Source: Haladaptatus sp. DYF46
Lineage (GTDB): Archaea; Halobacteriota; Halobacteria; Halobacteriales; Haladaptataceae
Reading direction: 5' to 3'
Length of the DNA stretch: 64,000 nt
NCBI RefSeq assembly: GCF_021083305.1
Contig: NZ_JAJFAY010000005.1
Coordinates: 124,001-188,000, forward strand
Shown: positions 7,092 to 15,178 of the stretch, piece after piece
Position numbering within the stretch: position 1 is the stretch's first letter
How the letters are laid out: the number at the start of each line of letters is the position of its first letter
Notes under the pieces: generated by a model
What the model saw: the letters and a program-made list of their open reading frames with translations, nothing else
Database searches by the model: none
What the model was told of the DNA's origin: nothing
Program-made: the position numbers and the translations under genes

Positions 7092-8282
7092 TTACAGGTC
7101 TCCGTTGATGATATCTGCAACTCGTTGGCGGTCGAACAGCTGCTCGTCAGTTGGAATCTCAGGGTATGCTCCGCCGGTATAGGTCGGCCAGTCGCCGAAC
7201 TGGTCCGGGTATAATTGCTTGGTAGTCATTTCCAACTGGAAGAGGTTGATAACCGGGCCCTGATTACGTACGCCGCCAGCGTACACGCGGTCGTTCGTCA
7301 CTGCGCTGAGCTGCTGTGCGACTGGATCCTCTTCGAACGTGCTTCGGACGTCCTCGATACCGGAGTGGCCCATCATCTCGGCGACGAGGATAACGTCCGG
7401 GTCGTGCTCTGCTAGCGTCTCGTAATCGATTTGCTGGCTGCTCGATAAGTCCACGAACACATCTGTCGCTCCGAGTGGGCGCGTGTGTGCATAGGTGAAG
7501 CCCGGCGCGTTGAGAGGGTATACCCACAGTGACTCGTCGACCACTTTGAGAGTCACCGCTGTCGGTCGGTTGTCTACGGGTGGACGGTTTTGCTCGATCG
7601 ACGCGAGCACGGTGGTGTGAATATCAGCAAGCGCTCTGTACCGATCTTCGGCCTGGAAGAGCTTGGCGACTTGCTCGAAGATCTCCCACAGCGTATAATA
7701 CTCGTATAGGTTAGCCCATTCTTCGGGCGGAGAACCGTGTGTGTTGCTGAAGGTGTTGCCGAACCACGGTGCGACGTTCTCTTCGATCTCAGTGACGTCG
7801 GTGCGATCCAGCGAGTCCATCCACGTCATGTATGCGGGATCTGCGAGGTGGAGATCGCTATCGAGTTCGTAGAGCAGTTCCTTATCCGGGTTGAACGAGT
7901 TCGGGAGGTCACTCCACTCGACGGAGATGCCGTCGAGCCGTTCGAGATAACTGTTCCACATCTGGGTGGCTGCGTCACCGCCCCAGGTCGCGTTGACGGC
8001 ATCGGCTCGGCCAACTGCAAGCGCCATCCCCGCATGATGGGTCAAATCCGTGAAGATGTGTTCCGGGACCGAGTCGAGTTCGATGTCACCGACAGGCCGG
8101 AGCGTCGCCGAGAGCGATTGGGCTGCGGTGGTCCTGTCCGTTCCAGTGGTTTGGGGCGGTTCAGTTTGGGGAGGCTCAGAGGTATCGCTTGTACAGCCAG
8201 CGAGTACTGTACCGCCTAAAAGTGCACCGCCGCCTTTGACGACGTCTCTGCGCGTCGGCATTTCGACGGAATCGCTATGCAT
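7092..8282 (-). CDS. ABC solute-binding Tat lipoprotein, paralog 4 of 4
   Basis: 396 residues. The N-terminus has a twin-arginine signal (PTRRDVVKGGGALL) ending in a lipobox (VLAGC), so it is exported folded and lipid-anchored. The mature part resembles the Fe3+-siderophore/cobalamin (FepB/BtuF-type) binding-protein fold: a Thr/Pro-rich linker, then VPEHIFTDLTHHAGMALAVG, LLYELDSDLHLADPAYMT, LAEHDPDVILVAEM and LFQLEMTTKQLYPDQFGDWP. It is the last gene of a four-gene tandem array. The start at 8282 is favoured because GAGGTGAT precedes it. A second ATG eight codons earlier arises from a 24-bp tandem duplication. No permease or ATPase partner is nearby, so it must share a transporter encoded elsewhere. 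Confidence 0.85.
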   Translation of the reverse strand: MHSDSVEMPTRRDVVKGGGALLGGTVLAGCTSDTSEPPQTEPPQTTGTDRTTAAQSLSATLRPVGDIELDSVPEHIFTDLTHHAGMALAVGRADAVNATWGGDAATQMWNSYLERLDGISVEWSDLPNSFNPDKELLYELDSDLHLADPAYMTWMDSLDRTDVTEIEENVAPWFGNTFSNTHGSPPEEWANLYEYYTLWEIFEQVAKLFQAEDRYRALADIHTTVLASIEQNRPPVDNRPTAVTLKVVDESLWVYPLNAPGFTYAHTRPLGATDVFVDLSSSQQIDYETLAEHDPDVILVAEMMGHSGIEDVRSTFEEDPVAQQLSAVTNDRVYAGGVRNQGPVINLFQLEMTTKQLYPDQFGDWPTYTGGAYPEIPTDEQLFDRQRVADIINGDL

Positions 8283-8322
8283 CGATATCACCTCGAATCT
8301 ATGCATCGATATCACCTCGAAT
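8275..8322. repeat. 24-bp perfect tandem duplication at gene junction
   Basis: A 24-nt unit (8275-8298, repeated 8299-8322) covers the last codons and stop of paralog 3 (encoding IRGDIDA-stop) and the ATG of paralog 4. The first stop ends paralog 3, so the duplicate is intergenic. It also gives paralog 4 two equal ribosome-binding-site/ATG combinations. Confidence 0.75.
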
Positions 8323-9537
8323 AATGTCTGCGACCCGCTCGTGGTCGAACAGCTGTTGGTCGGAACTGAACTCTGGATACACGTCGCCGTTCTCGTATCC
8401 TGGCCACGCACCGAACTGTTCTGGGTACAACTGCTTGGCGGTCATCTCCGTCTGGAAGAGGTTCATCAGTGGTCCCTGCCATCGCGTTCCCTGGACGTGC
8501 ATCTGGTCGTTCTGTACGGCAGTCAACTCGCTTCCGACGGGGTCGTCCCGCAGGTTCTGCTCCATTTGTTCAAAGTCGACTGTCTCCGTGACCGTCCAGA
8601 GTGCGAGTATCACGTCTGGGTCGACTTCCAGCAGTGCCTCCATATCGATTCGCTTGAACGGCCCGCTAAACTCCTGATCGCCGAAGGCGTCGACGGCCCC
8701 GAGCGGTCGAGTATGGGAGTTCCAGTATCCTGGAGCGTTCAGATGAAGTGCATAGATGGCGGACAGGTCCGTTTGAATAGAGAGGTATGCGACAGTCGGT
8801 CGTTCCGACTCCGGTGGACGCCGCTCTTCGATAGTCCCGAGGAGGTGGTCGTGGACGGCTGCGAGTGCCTCGTACCGCGACCGTTCTCCGTACAGGCTTG
8901 CGACGCCATTGAACAGTTCCCACAGCGTGTTGTACTCGTAGCCGTCGGCCCATTTCTCGGGCGATGCGCCGTGATAGCAGCTGTAGTAGTTCCCGAACCA
9001 CGGTCCGACGTTGTTCGCGATCTCGTTGACGTCGGCCTGGTTCCAGTTGTCCTCTGTCGTCACCCACGCTGGGTCGACAAGGTGGATATCGCTATCGAGT
9101 TCGTACAGCTGTTCTTTCGTGAAGCCGTACTCCCTTGCCTGGTCTGCCCACGCGATCTCGACGCCGTCCATTCCGGCGGTGAAGTATTCGAGGGCGGCCG
9201 CGGTTCCGTCCCACCAGAGGTAGTTGACGGTCTCACCCTGTCCGAGTGCGGTGGCCATGTCCGGGAACCAGGGGAAGTGGGTGAAGACGTTCGTCGGTGG
9301 TGCTTCGAGCGTGACGGTACCAACTGGCGATATCTCGGCCGTGTAACTCGGCTCTGGCGTTGTCGTGGCTGTCTCGCTCTCTTGTGCTGTCGTCTGCGTA
9401 GCTGTGTCCGTTGGGGTCGATTCCTGATCGCTGTTGCCAGCACACCCGGCAAGCAATCCACCCCCTACAATCGCTCCACCGTACTTCAGGTAGTCCCGTC
9501 GTGTTGGTATCTTGTCTTGAGTGGTGTCGTCGCCCAT
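8299..9537 (-). CDS. ABC solute-binding Tat lipoprotein, paralog 3 of 4
   Basis: 412 residues with Tat signal PTRRDYLKYGGAIVGG and lipobox LLAGC, then a Ser/Thr-rich spacer. The mature protein shares with its neighbours the block order of MATALGQG, LYELDSDIHLVDPAWVT, NNVGPWFGNYYSCYH, a central helix region (RYEALAAVHDHLL), VDPDVILALWT and LFQTEMTAKQLYPEQFGAWP. Likely role: extracellular capture of an iron chelate or related large ligand for an ABC importer. It follows paralog 2 by 2 nt, so the array is one operon. The stop codon lies in the duplicated 24-bp unit. Confidence 0.85.
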   Translation of the reverse strand: MGDDTTQDKIPTRRDYLKYGGAIVGGGLLAGCAGNSDQESTPTDTATQTTAQESETATTTPEPSYTAEISPVGTVTLEAPPTNVFTHFPWFPDMATALGQGETVNYLWWDGTAAALEYFTAGMDGVEIAWADQAREYGFTKEQLYELDSDIHLVDPAWVTTEDNWNQADVNEIANNVGPWFGNYYSCYHGASPEKWADGYEYNTLWELFNGVASLYGERSRYEALAAVHDHLLGTIEERRPPESERPTVAYLSIQTDLSAIYALHLNAPGYWNSHTRPLGAVDAFGDQEFSGPFKRIDMEALLEVDPDVILALWTVTETVDFEQMEQNLRDDPVGSELTAVQNDQMHVQGTRWQGPLMNLFQTEMTAKQLYPEQFGAWPGYENGDVYPEFSSDQQLFDHERVADIIRGDIDA

Positions 9538-9539
9538 AG

Positions 9540-10760
9540 TTAGAACGCCCCGTTGATACTGTCTGCGACGTTCTGGCGGTCGAACAGCTGCTCTGACGTC
9601 GAGAATGAAGGATACGATCCGCTTTCTGCAGTCGGCCAGTTGCCGAACTGCTCGGGATACACCTGTTTTGCGGCCATTTCCAGCTGGAAAACGTTGGCAA
9701 TCGGACCGCCGTACCGGATTGCCATCGGGTAGATGCGACCGTTCTCGACTGCGGTGATCTGCTGGGCGACCGAGTCACCCTCAAGATGGGCTTTGATTTC
9801 GGCGAAGTTCCGTTCCGGCCCCATGGCGTGCGTGGCGAGAATGACGTCGGGGTCGGCTTCGACGAGCGCTTCGAGGTCGACCTGCGTATACCCTTCAATA
9901 TCGGAGAACGCATCTTCGACACCGAGTGGGCGGAGATGTGCCTGTTCGAAGCCGGGATCGTTGATGTTGAACGGATAGATGCTGAGACCGCTATCGGAGA
10001 GTCCCATTTGCACACGTGCGACCCGTGGCCGCTCAGGTTCTGCCGGGCGATTCGTTTTGATTTTGGACACGAGATCCGTGTGAATCTCCGCGAGGGCCCG
10101 ATACCGGTCTTCACGCTGGAACACGGCTGCGACTTTCTCGAAGATCTCCCAGAGCGTGTAGTACTCGTATTGCTCAGCCCACGCGTCGGGTGGGTCCCTG
10201 TGGTGGTCACTGTACGCGTTTCCGAACCACGGGGCGATGTTCTTGCGGACTTCCTCGACGTCTGTGACGTCCCAATTGTCCATGACGGTCATGTACGCGG
10301 GGTCCGCGAGGTGGATGTCGCTGTCCAGCTCGTAGAGCGTCTCTTTGCCAATGTTCCACGAATCGATAAGCCCAGTCCACTCGACTGAGACGCCGTCGAG
10401 ACGGTCCAAGAACATGTTGTAGAGTCCGCCGAAGAGGCCAGGACGATACATCGCGTTGATCGCATTGCCGTGGCCGAGTGCGAGCGCCATGTCAGCGTGA
10501 TGTATGAGGACGGTGAATGCACTTTCCGGCGGTTCTTCGAATTCCACGGTGCCAGCCGGCGCCATCGTTACCGAATACGACTCGTCCTTGGTCGTGGTGG
10601 ATGTCGTCGAATCAGTTGGTGTGCCCGGCGTCGACGTTGATTCGATGCCGTTGCTGTTGCAGCCTGCGAGTAATCCACCACCAACAACTGCCCCGCTGTA
10701 CTTCAGGTAGTCACGTCGAGTCTGTGCCTCGGTCGAATCTATGTCGTTGCTGTCACTCAT
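9540..10760 (-). CDS. ABC solute-binding Tat lipoprotein, paralog 2 of 4
   Basis: 406 residues beginning MSDSNDIDSTEAQ, with Tat motif TRRDYLKYSGAVVGG and lipobox LLAGC. It carries the same FepB/BtuF-like blocks as the flanking paralogs, including ETLYELDSDIHLADPAYMT, KNIAPWFGNAYSDHH, EADPDVILATHAMG and VFQLEMAAKQVYPEQFGNWP. It is closest in these motifs to paralog 4. A TTG two codons upstream overlaps the previous stop, but the ATG at 10760 is the better start. Probably iron-regulated through the promoter before paralog 1. Confidence 0.85.
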   Translation of the reverse strand: MSDSNDIDSTEAQTRRDYLKYSGAVVGGGLLAGCNSNGIESTSTPGTPTDSTTSTTTKDESYSVTMAPAGTVEFEEPPESAFTVLIHHADMALALGHGNAINAMYRPGLFGGLYNMFLDRLDGVSVEWTGLIDSWNIGKETLYELDSDIHLADPAYMTVMDNWDVTDVEEVRKNIAPWFGNAYSDHHRDPPDAWAEQYEYYTLWEIFEKVAAVFQREDRYRALAEIHTDLVSKIKTNRPAEPERPRVARVQMGLSDSGLSIYPFNINDPGFEQAHLRPLGVEDAFSDIEGYTQVDLEALVEADPDVILATHAMGPERNFAEIKAHLEGDSVAQQITAVENGRIYPMAIRYGGPIANVFQLEMAAKQVYPEQFGNWPTAESGSYPSFSTSEQLFDRQNVADSINGAF

Positions 10761-10762
10761 AT

Positions 10763-11986
10763 TCAAAAGTCTCCGCTGATGATGTCCGCGACCCGCTGGC
10801 GTGAGAAGAGCTGTTCGTCCTCCGGAACGTCAGGGAAGTTTTCGGGGTCGAACTCACCAAATTCTGCTGGTGCGAGCTGACGAGCAGCCAACTCGGTCTG
10901 AAACAGATTGGCGATCGGCCCCTGCTGGAACGACCCGCCAGGGTAGATATTCCCTTCCTGCACCGCGGTGAGCTGACTGCCGATGGGGTGCTCATTGAAC
11001 GGCGTAACGAATTGATCGGTAAACGCCTCGCCGTCGAACTCCCCGTCATCGGTTGTCAGTCGAATCCCACTGTGGATCACGATGATCTCGGGGTTGACTT
11101 CCAGTAACTGTTCGTAGTCGATTTCGCCGCTTGCGACGGTTTCGGCCGAGAAAGCACTCGTAATCCTGAGGTCACGATATTGTTTCATTTCGCTTCCCTC
11201 AGTACTGATAGTCATCGGTGCGAACGTCCCATCGCTTGGCGATGAATTGAAGTTCAACAGCCCGATCTTGGGGCGTTCACTCTCGGGCGGGAGGCGTGAC
11301 TGAATCTCTTCTCGCATCGCCTCAAACACGGCGGTGAACGCCTCATACCGCTCGCTTGTCCGGAATAGCGTTGCCAACCGTTCGAACGCTTCGTACAGCG
11401 TGTAGAACCGATAGTCGTGGAACGGGAGGCGGCGATAGAGAGTACTGCCGAAGAATGGGGCAACGTTATCAGTGATCTCCTGCGTGTCGGAGTAATCCCA
11501 CGAACGGTCGTTCGCGGCGAAGTAGTTCGGGTCGGTAAGGATGACGTCGGGATCGAGTTCGTAGAAGACCTCGGCGTCCCACTTCCCGTCCGAGTAGGGT
11601 GCCCCGGCGTCTGCTGGCCACTCGATGCCAACACGGTCGAAAAAGTAACTCGGTCCGTACCATCCCGCCGGTTGGAACCCGTCACGCTGGCCGAGCGCGA
11701 GTGCCATATCTGCCCACGGACCGGTTATCGCCATCCACGTCTCCGGTGGCTCTTCAAACGTGAGACACCCAACCGGTTCGATACAGGCTTCATACGAGCT
11801 ATCCTTCTCCGTAGAGGTCTCAGTGTCAGTATCGGCTGGCGTTGCTGTCGTTATCGCCGAATCAGTTGGACCCGAATCCCGTTTACCGGAACACCCGGCG
11901 AGTAATCCGCCACCGACAACCGCCCCGCCAAACTTCACGTAGTCTCGCCGCGTCGGTGCATCGTGTATCGTGTCATCGCTCGCCAT
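10763..11986 (-). CDS. ABC solute-binding Tat lipoprotein, paralog 1 of 4
   Basis: 407 residues, first gene of the array. Tat signal APTRRDYVKFGGAVVGG with lipobox LLAGC. This is the most divergent paralog: it has FYELDPDVILTDPNYFA, DNVAPFFGSTLYRRL, EVNPEIIVIHSGIR and LFQTELAARQLAPAEFGEF. The ATG at 11986 lies 25 nt downstream of a TTATAA box, giving a leaderless or nearly leaderless transcript as is common in haloarchaea. Two TTAGG-type palindromes flank that box. The divergence suggests a different ligand from paralogs 2-4. Function as an iron-chelate binder is inferred from family and operator together. Confidence 0.86.
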   Translation of the reverse strand: MASDDTIHDAPTRRDYVKFGGAVVGGGLLAGCSGKRDSGPTDSAITTATPADTDTETSTEKDSSYEACIEPVGCLTFEEPPETWMAITGPWADMALALGQRDGFQPAGWYGPSYFFDRVGIEWPADAGAPYSDGKWDAEVFYELDPDVILTDPNYFAANDRSWDYSDTQEITDNVAPFFGSTLYRRLPFHDYRFYTLYEAFERLATLFRTSERYEAFTAVFEAMREEIQSRLPPESERPKIGLLNFNSSPSDGTFAPMTISTEGSEMKQYRDLRITSAFSAETVASGEIDYEQLLEVNPEIIVIHSGIRLTTDDGEFDGEAFTDQFVTPFNEHPIGSQLTAVQEGNIYPGGSFQQGPIANLFQTELAARQLAPAEFGEFDPENFPDVPEDEQLFSRQRVADIISGDF

Positions 11987-11989
11987 GCG

Positions 11990-12007
11990 TTTTAGGCTCG
12001 CCTAAAA
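11990..12007. promoter_or_regulatory. iron-box-like palindrome over transcription start
   Basis: TTTTAGGC-TC-GCCTAAAA, a perfect dyad directly between the TATA box and the start codon of paralog 1. The TTAGGC/GCCTAA core resembles the DtxR/IdeR-family site used by haloarchaeal iron regulators. A repressor here would block transcription initiation. Confidence 0.6.
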
Positions 12008-12009
12008 CG

Positions 12010-12015
12010 TTATAA
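12010..12015 (-). promoter_or_regulatory. TATA box of the binding-protein operon
   Basis: TTATAA centred about 25 nt upstream of the paralog 1 ATG, the usual distance for leaderless haloarchaeal genes. It lies between two similar palindromes. Confidence 0.55.
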
Positions 12016-12027
12016 CTGCTCCGATTC

Positions 12028-12041
12028 TTAGGTGTGCCTAA
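12028..12041. promoter_or_regulatory. second iron-box-like palindrome
   Basis: TTAGG-TGTG-CCTAA, upstream of the TATA box where the BRE would lie. It has the same half-site as the element at 11990-12007. It sits immediately after the stop codon of the truncated ABC exporter. Confidence 0.6.
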
Positions 12042-12042
12042 A

Positions 12043-12276
12043 CTAAAAGGCTGTCATCACCCGTGCTCGGTTGCTCGTTCCGACGCGCGCTGAACGAACA
12101 TTCTCAGGTAAGGACTCTATCTCGCCGGCTTGCACGCCCCAAAGGTTCGCATACAGACCATCCACAGTAAGCAACTCCTCGTGCTTTCCCCGTTCGACGA
12201 CTCGTCCCTCGTCTAGCACGACGATGGTATCGGCGTCTTTCACTGTCGAAAGGCGGTGGGCGATGACCAGCGTGGT
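12043..12276 (-). pseudogene. C-terminal fragment of ABC exporter (MsbA/MDR-type)
   Basis: The frame reads [20 protein letters not shown], then [15 protein letters not shown] and LYANLWGVQ, the switch-histidine region and C-terminus of a fused membrane/ATPase ABC exporter. Everything upstream, including Walker A and B, is missing. The break at about 12276 adjoins an unrelated short frame. The intact gene would have been transcribed towards the binding-protein array, and such exporters sometimes accompany siderophore loci. Confidence 0.75.
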
Positions 12277-12438
12277 TCAGTCGGCCGCGAGCCAGTCGAG
12301 TGGCCGCTGGATGGGGTACTCAGTTTCGGTGTCAACTGCTAGTGCGACCGAGCAGTATTGGGTGGCACTTCGGTGGTACGACCCACACTCCCCTGCTACG
12401 ATGTATTCGTCTGCGAGGCAGATCATGAGTCCGTCCAT
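12277..12438 (-). CDS. unrecognised short frame, likely 3' or 5' truncated
   Basis: A 53-residue frame (MDGLMICLADEYIVAGECG, then SVALAVDTETEYPIQRPLDW) looks protein-like in composition. It stays open for roughly 25 codons further upstream without a start. It ends in a TGA exactly at the breakpoint with the ABC exporter fragment. I do not recognise the family. It may be a remnant of another gene joined here by rearrangement. Confidence 0.3.
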   Translation of the reverse strand: MDGLMICLADEYIVAGECGSYHRSATQYCSVALAVDTETEYPIQRPLDWLAAD

Positions 12439-12689
12439 CCCGAGTACGACATCGGGACGGAGAAGACGACGATTTTGTCTCGGAGCACCAGACGGACGGT
12501 AACTCGGATGACTTGAGGCCTTTTGGAGGAGACTTTCAAGCGTCCACCTCTAGTCACTCGGATCGCATCGAGTTCCGTCATCGTGTCGCAGCAGCCGTGT
12601 TTGAGACGCTCTCTGACGCAGGCCACGACGGCGTCGAATCGGCCGAGCCGACGCCCCCGGTATCTTCCTGGTTGAGTACCTATGATGAT

Positions 12690-13312
12690 GATCGGTACGT
12701 GACCAATCAGAATCTCCGCTTGGATACCGACGAGCGGCACGAAACAACATTGGTGTACTGACGCAGGGAGCACCCTGAGTGGACGGATCATCGCCAGTAT
12801 TCAGTGTTTGTGACCAACGGGGATCTGAGACTGTTGCGCGAGTATGAGTATCGGTGGGAGATTGAGAGTGGGTATAAGAGCGTCAAACGATTCATGGCCG
12901 CTACGACGTCGAAGAATTTTGTCTTGCGCTTCTTCTACTTCGCATTCGCGTGTCTGCTGTACTCGATATGGCGAACCGTTGATCTGCTCGTCCAGGTTGC
13001 GGTGACTGATGAGTACGAGCATTTGCCAATCGTGACAGCAGACAATACGCTGACGCTGTTGAAGAGGGAAACAGGAATTGGGTAGTTGGGAACTCTACCT
13101 CGGGTAGCACAGCGTCTGAGTGGTAACGCTGTCGGAAGTCGCCGAAATTCGCGCATATGTTTGACAGCTCAACAAGAGTGGCCGTTTGGAGAGCAATCTG
13201 AGTCAGTTCTCGTTCACTGAACCCCCCGATACTACGCATCACAGAGCTAAACCCGCTGTAGTCTCAACTTCTGTCCTCCTACAGAAGTTGAGAGTAGCGC
13301 TCTCAATGCATG
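12690..13312 (+). pseudogene. IS4-like transposase remnant, copy A with right end
   Basis: The C-terminal third of the transposase that is intact at 18618-20336 can be read here: YVTNQNLRLDTDERHETTLVY, a stop at about 12759, then YRWEIESGYKSVKRFMAATT to a TAG near 13083. The DDE glutamate region is present but the two catalytic aspartates are lost. After it come about 230 nt of non-coding right end with a perfect 13-bp hairpin at 13262-13293 and the terminal ATGCATGA. Copies B (15895-16795) and C share this layout. Confidence 0.75.
13262..13293. repeat. IS4-like right-end hairpin, copy A
   Basis: TCTCAACTTCTGT-cctcct-ACAGAAGTTGAGA, a perfect 13-bp stem. A near-identical structure lies at 16744-16779. 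A single arm in opposite orientation is at 53865-53893. Confidence 0.7.
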
Positions 13313-13539
13313 AACTACCCTCGAACAAATCGTGGTTGTTTGAGGATGGATTTGTAGCGTTTCCAGTTTCCTGACGACTAAAATCGACCTTCTTGGGGTC
13401 GTTATCACCAGTTTGGTCTCTCTTTTGCAATTCCCACTGATTGTCGGCAATAAATGTCTGAATCTATGCAATTCCTCGAATCTGTACGGTTGGTCTTCTG
13501 TAGGATTGCCATACTGAGAACGCATACCGTAAGTGGCAA

Positions 13540-13893
13540 TTAGAGGACTAGATTGGTCGTCCAGAGAGCGAGGAGTCCAACACTGATAGTCCAAAGCGCG
13601 CTATTCGTACGATAGGCAACCCCTCCTGCAATGATTCCTGCGATGAGCTTCGGTGTGTCAAAAATAAGTGTTCCGTTTAGTTCTGTAGATATCACGAGGA
13701 TTGAGGGTGCAACTAATGCGGCAAGCACTGCGGCTGGCACAAAATTGAGAATTTTTGTAGCTATCGGGCTCATCTCGTTGACTCTACTGAAAATCAAAAA
13801 GAAGAGGAATTTGAGCACAAACGTTCCGATACCCGCTGCAACGATGATGACCCAAATCATCACTGAATCGTAGCCAGTCACCATCAACATCAT
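13540..13893 (-). CDS. azlD: AzlD family branched-chain amino acid export subunit
   Basis: 117 residues, with three to four hydrophobic segments. It has the AzlD features of an N-terminal membrane helix, then FLKFLFFLIF-like segments and VPAAVLAALVAPSIL, and a C-terminal LLALW. AzlD is the small partner of AzlC in a two-subunit exporter of branched-chain amino acids or analogues (LIV-E type) in the cytoplasmic membrane. The start ATG overlaps the azlC stop (ATGA), so the two are translationally coupled. The pair stands alone between an IS remnant and an alkyltransferase gene, with no adjacent regulator. Confidence 0.85.
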   Translation of the reverse strand: MMLMVTGYDSVMIWVIIVAAGIGTFVLKFLFFLIFSRVNEMSPIATKILNFVPAAVLAALVAPSILVISTELNGTLIFDTPKLIAGIIAGGVAYRTNSALWTISVGLLALWTTNLVL

Positions 13894-14654
13894 CTCTCAC
13901 CTTTGGGAGTGTCCGCATCTTTGTCCTTTGTTAATCCTAATCGCGATGAAGACGGCTTTGTTCGAGAGGAGATTATTACTCCAGCCGAAATTCCTCCCAT
14001 AACAGCGACGATGAACCCAAAATTGAATGGAATATTCGTACCGAGAATGCTGACGACGGCGGCTACTATCGCGGTGACTCGAAATGCACGGTCGGTGAGT
14101 AACGGCATCAACAGCGCTAAGAACGTTAGCGGGATGATGAAATCCAGGGAAATGAGCTCGGGAATATTTGCTCCAAAAACAGCTCCCGTCAATGTTCCTG
14201 CTTGCCACGTTATCCATTGTGCACTACTCGCACCAATGTAAAACCAAATTCGCTGACCAACTTGAGGAGTCTCCTCTCGAAATCGAGTGAACGTTACTGC
14301 ATACGACTCGTCAGTGAGGAGATACGCAGCCAGTAGTTTTCTTGGCACATTTTCCTCATCAAAATATGTGCCTGCTGAAATACTATAGATGACGAGTCGA
14401 ACGTTGACAACGATGGCCGTTAGAACAACCACCCCCATGGGGGCGGCTTGCTTCATGAGCTCGATTGCAGCGAGTTGCGCTGTCCCAGCGAACATAAATA
14501 GGGACATTCCAACTGCCTGACTTGGGGTCATGCCAACGCGTACTGCTGTCGCACCTGTGACGAGCGCAAACGGGACAATTCCGACAAGAAATGGACTGAT
14601 CGTTCTCGCACCGACAAAGAATGCTCGCCAAGCTGGTGCCTTGTCTTTCCTCAT
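13890..14654 (-). CDS. azlC: AzlC family branched-chain amino acid export permease
   Basis: 254 residues from MRKDKAPAWRAFFVGARTI, or nine residues longer from an ATG at 14681. It has about seven membrane segments. The family signature near the N-terminus is clear (SPFLVGIVPFALVTGATAV, then SQAVGMSLFMFAGTAQLAA), as is LTDESYAVTFTRF, conserved in AzlC. The C-terminal 25 residues are polar and basic. It forms the transport channel with AzlD. The frame is intact and the length normal for the family. Confidence 0.88.
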   Translation of the reverse strand: MRKDKAPAWRAFFVGARTISPFLVGIVPFALVTGATAVRVGMTPSQAVGMSLFMFAGTAQLAAIELMKQAAPMGVVVLTAIVVNVRLVIYSISAGTYFDEENVPRKLLAAYLLTDESYAVTFTRFREETPQVGQRIWFYIGASSAQWITWQAGTLTGAVFGANIPELISLDFIIPLTFLALLMPLLTDRAFRVTAIVAAVVSILGTNIPFNFGFIVAVMGGISAGVIISSRTKPSSSRLGLTKDKDADTPKGER

Positions 14655-14760
14655 AGATTGTATTTTTCTCACAGTTCTCATAGAAGACGACAGCCAGTAA
14701 CAGGACGACCTGCTATCACCGGTTCCATCTTTATCGATCTCTTGTGAGTTGTTATTATCA

Positions 14761-15144
14761 ATGACGTACGAACTATTCGCCCGTCAAATCGAGTTAGACC
14801 CGACACGGATTGCTGAGTCACGGCATACCATCAGAGAGCAATTGGCTGAATACGAGAACGGTCGTCGCCGTCAGTTCGAACTCACGTTCGATTTTACAGA
14901 CGGATTCACTGGCGAGATCCATCGAGAACTCTGCAAGATCCCATACGGCGACACCCGAACCTACGGGCAGATCGCTGAACGATTGGGAACGGCACCCATC
15001 GCTGTCGGCCAAGCCTGCGCACGGAATCCAATTCCGGTGGTCATTCCCTGTCACCGTGTTGTCGGCACAGACTCCCTCGGCGGGTATATCTATCCTGGCC
15101 TCAAAGAGAAGTTACTGAACTTTGAGCAGGCGAACACGAGGTAA
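14761..15144 (+). CDS. ogt: methylated-DNA-protein-cysteine methyltransferase
   Basis: 127 residues, a short form of the O6-alkylguanine-DNA alkyltransferase family. The active-site cysteine is Cys97 in IPVVIPCHRVVG. The upstream helix-turn-helix region is YGDTRTYGQIAERLG, and the C-terminal GGYIYPGLKEKLL loop is present. It repairs O6-methylguanine by transferring the alkyl group to its own cysteine. The N-terminal domain is reduced, as is usual in haloarchaeal versions. The gene is divergent from azlC, and an HTH-10 regulator gene follows after 34 nt, possibly in the same transcript. Confidence 0.9.
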   Translation: MTYELFARQIELDPTRIAESRHTIREQLAEYENGRRRQFELTFDFTDGFTGEIHRELCKIPYGDTRTYGQIAERLGTAPIAVGQACARNPIPVVIPCHRVVGTDSLGGYIYPGLKEKLLNFEQANTR

Positions 15145-15178
15145 ACAGACGTCGAAACGAACACAGGAGACACTACAC

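Noticed and set aside
8050..9543. A 497-codon plus-strand open frame across two binding-protein genes
   Set aside because: It is the antisense of well-supported lipoprotein genes, has no family motif and a composition typical of shadow frames in GC-biased coding DNA.
9233..10210. A 325-codon minus-strand frame spanning a gene boundary
   Set aside because: It overlaps two genuine paralogs in another frame and is Ser/Arg/Thr-rich, as shadow frames are.
13262..13293. Perfect hairpin considered as a CRISPR repeat or terminator
   Set aside because: Related copies occur only once per IS remnant, at the same distance from the transposase stop, and not in an array with spacers. They are IS ends.
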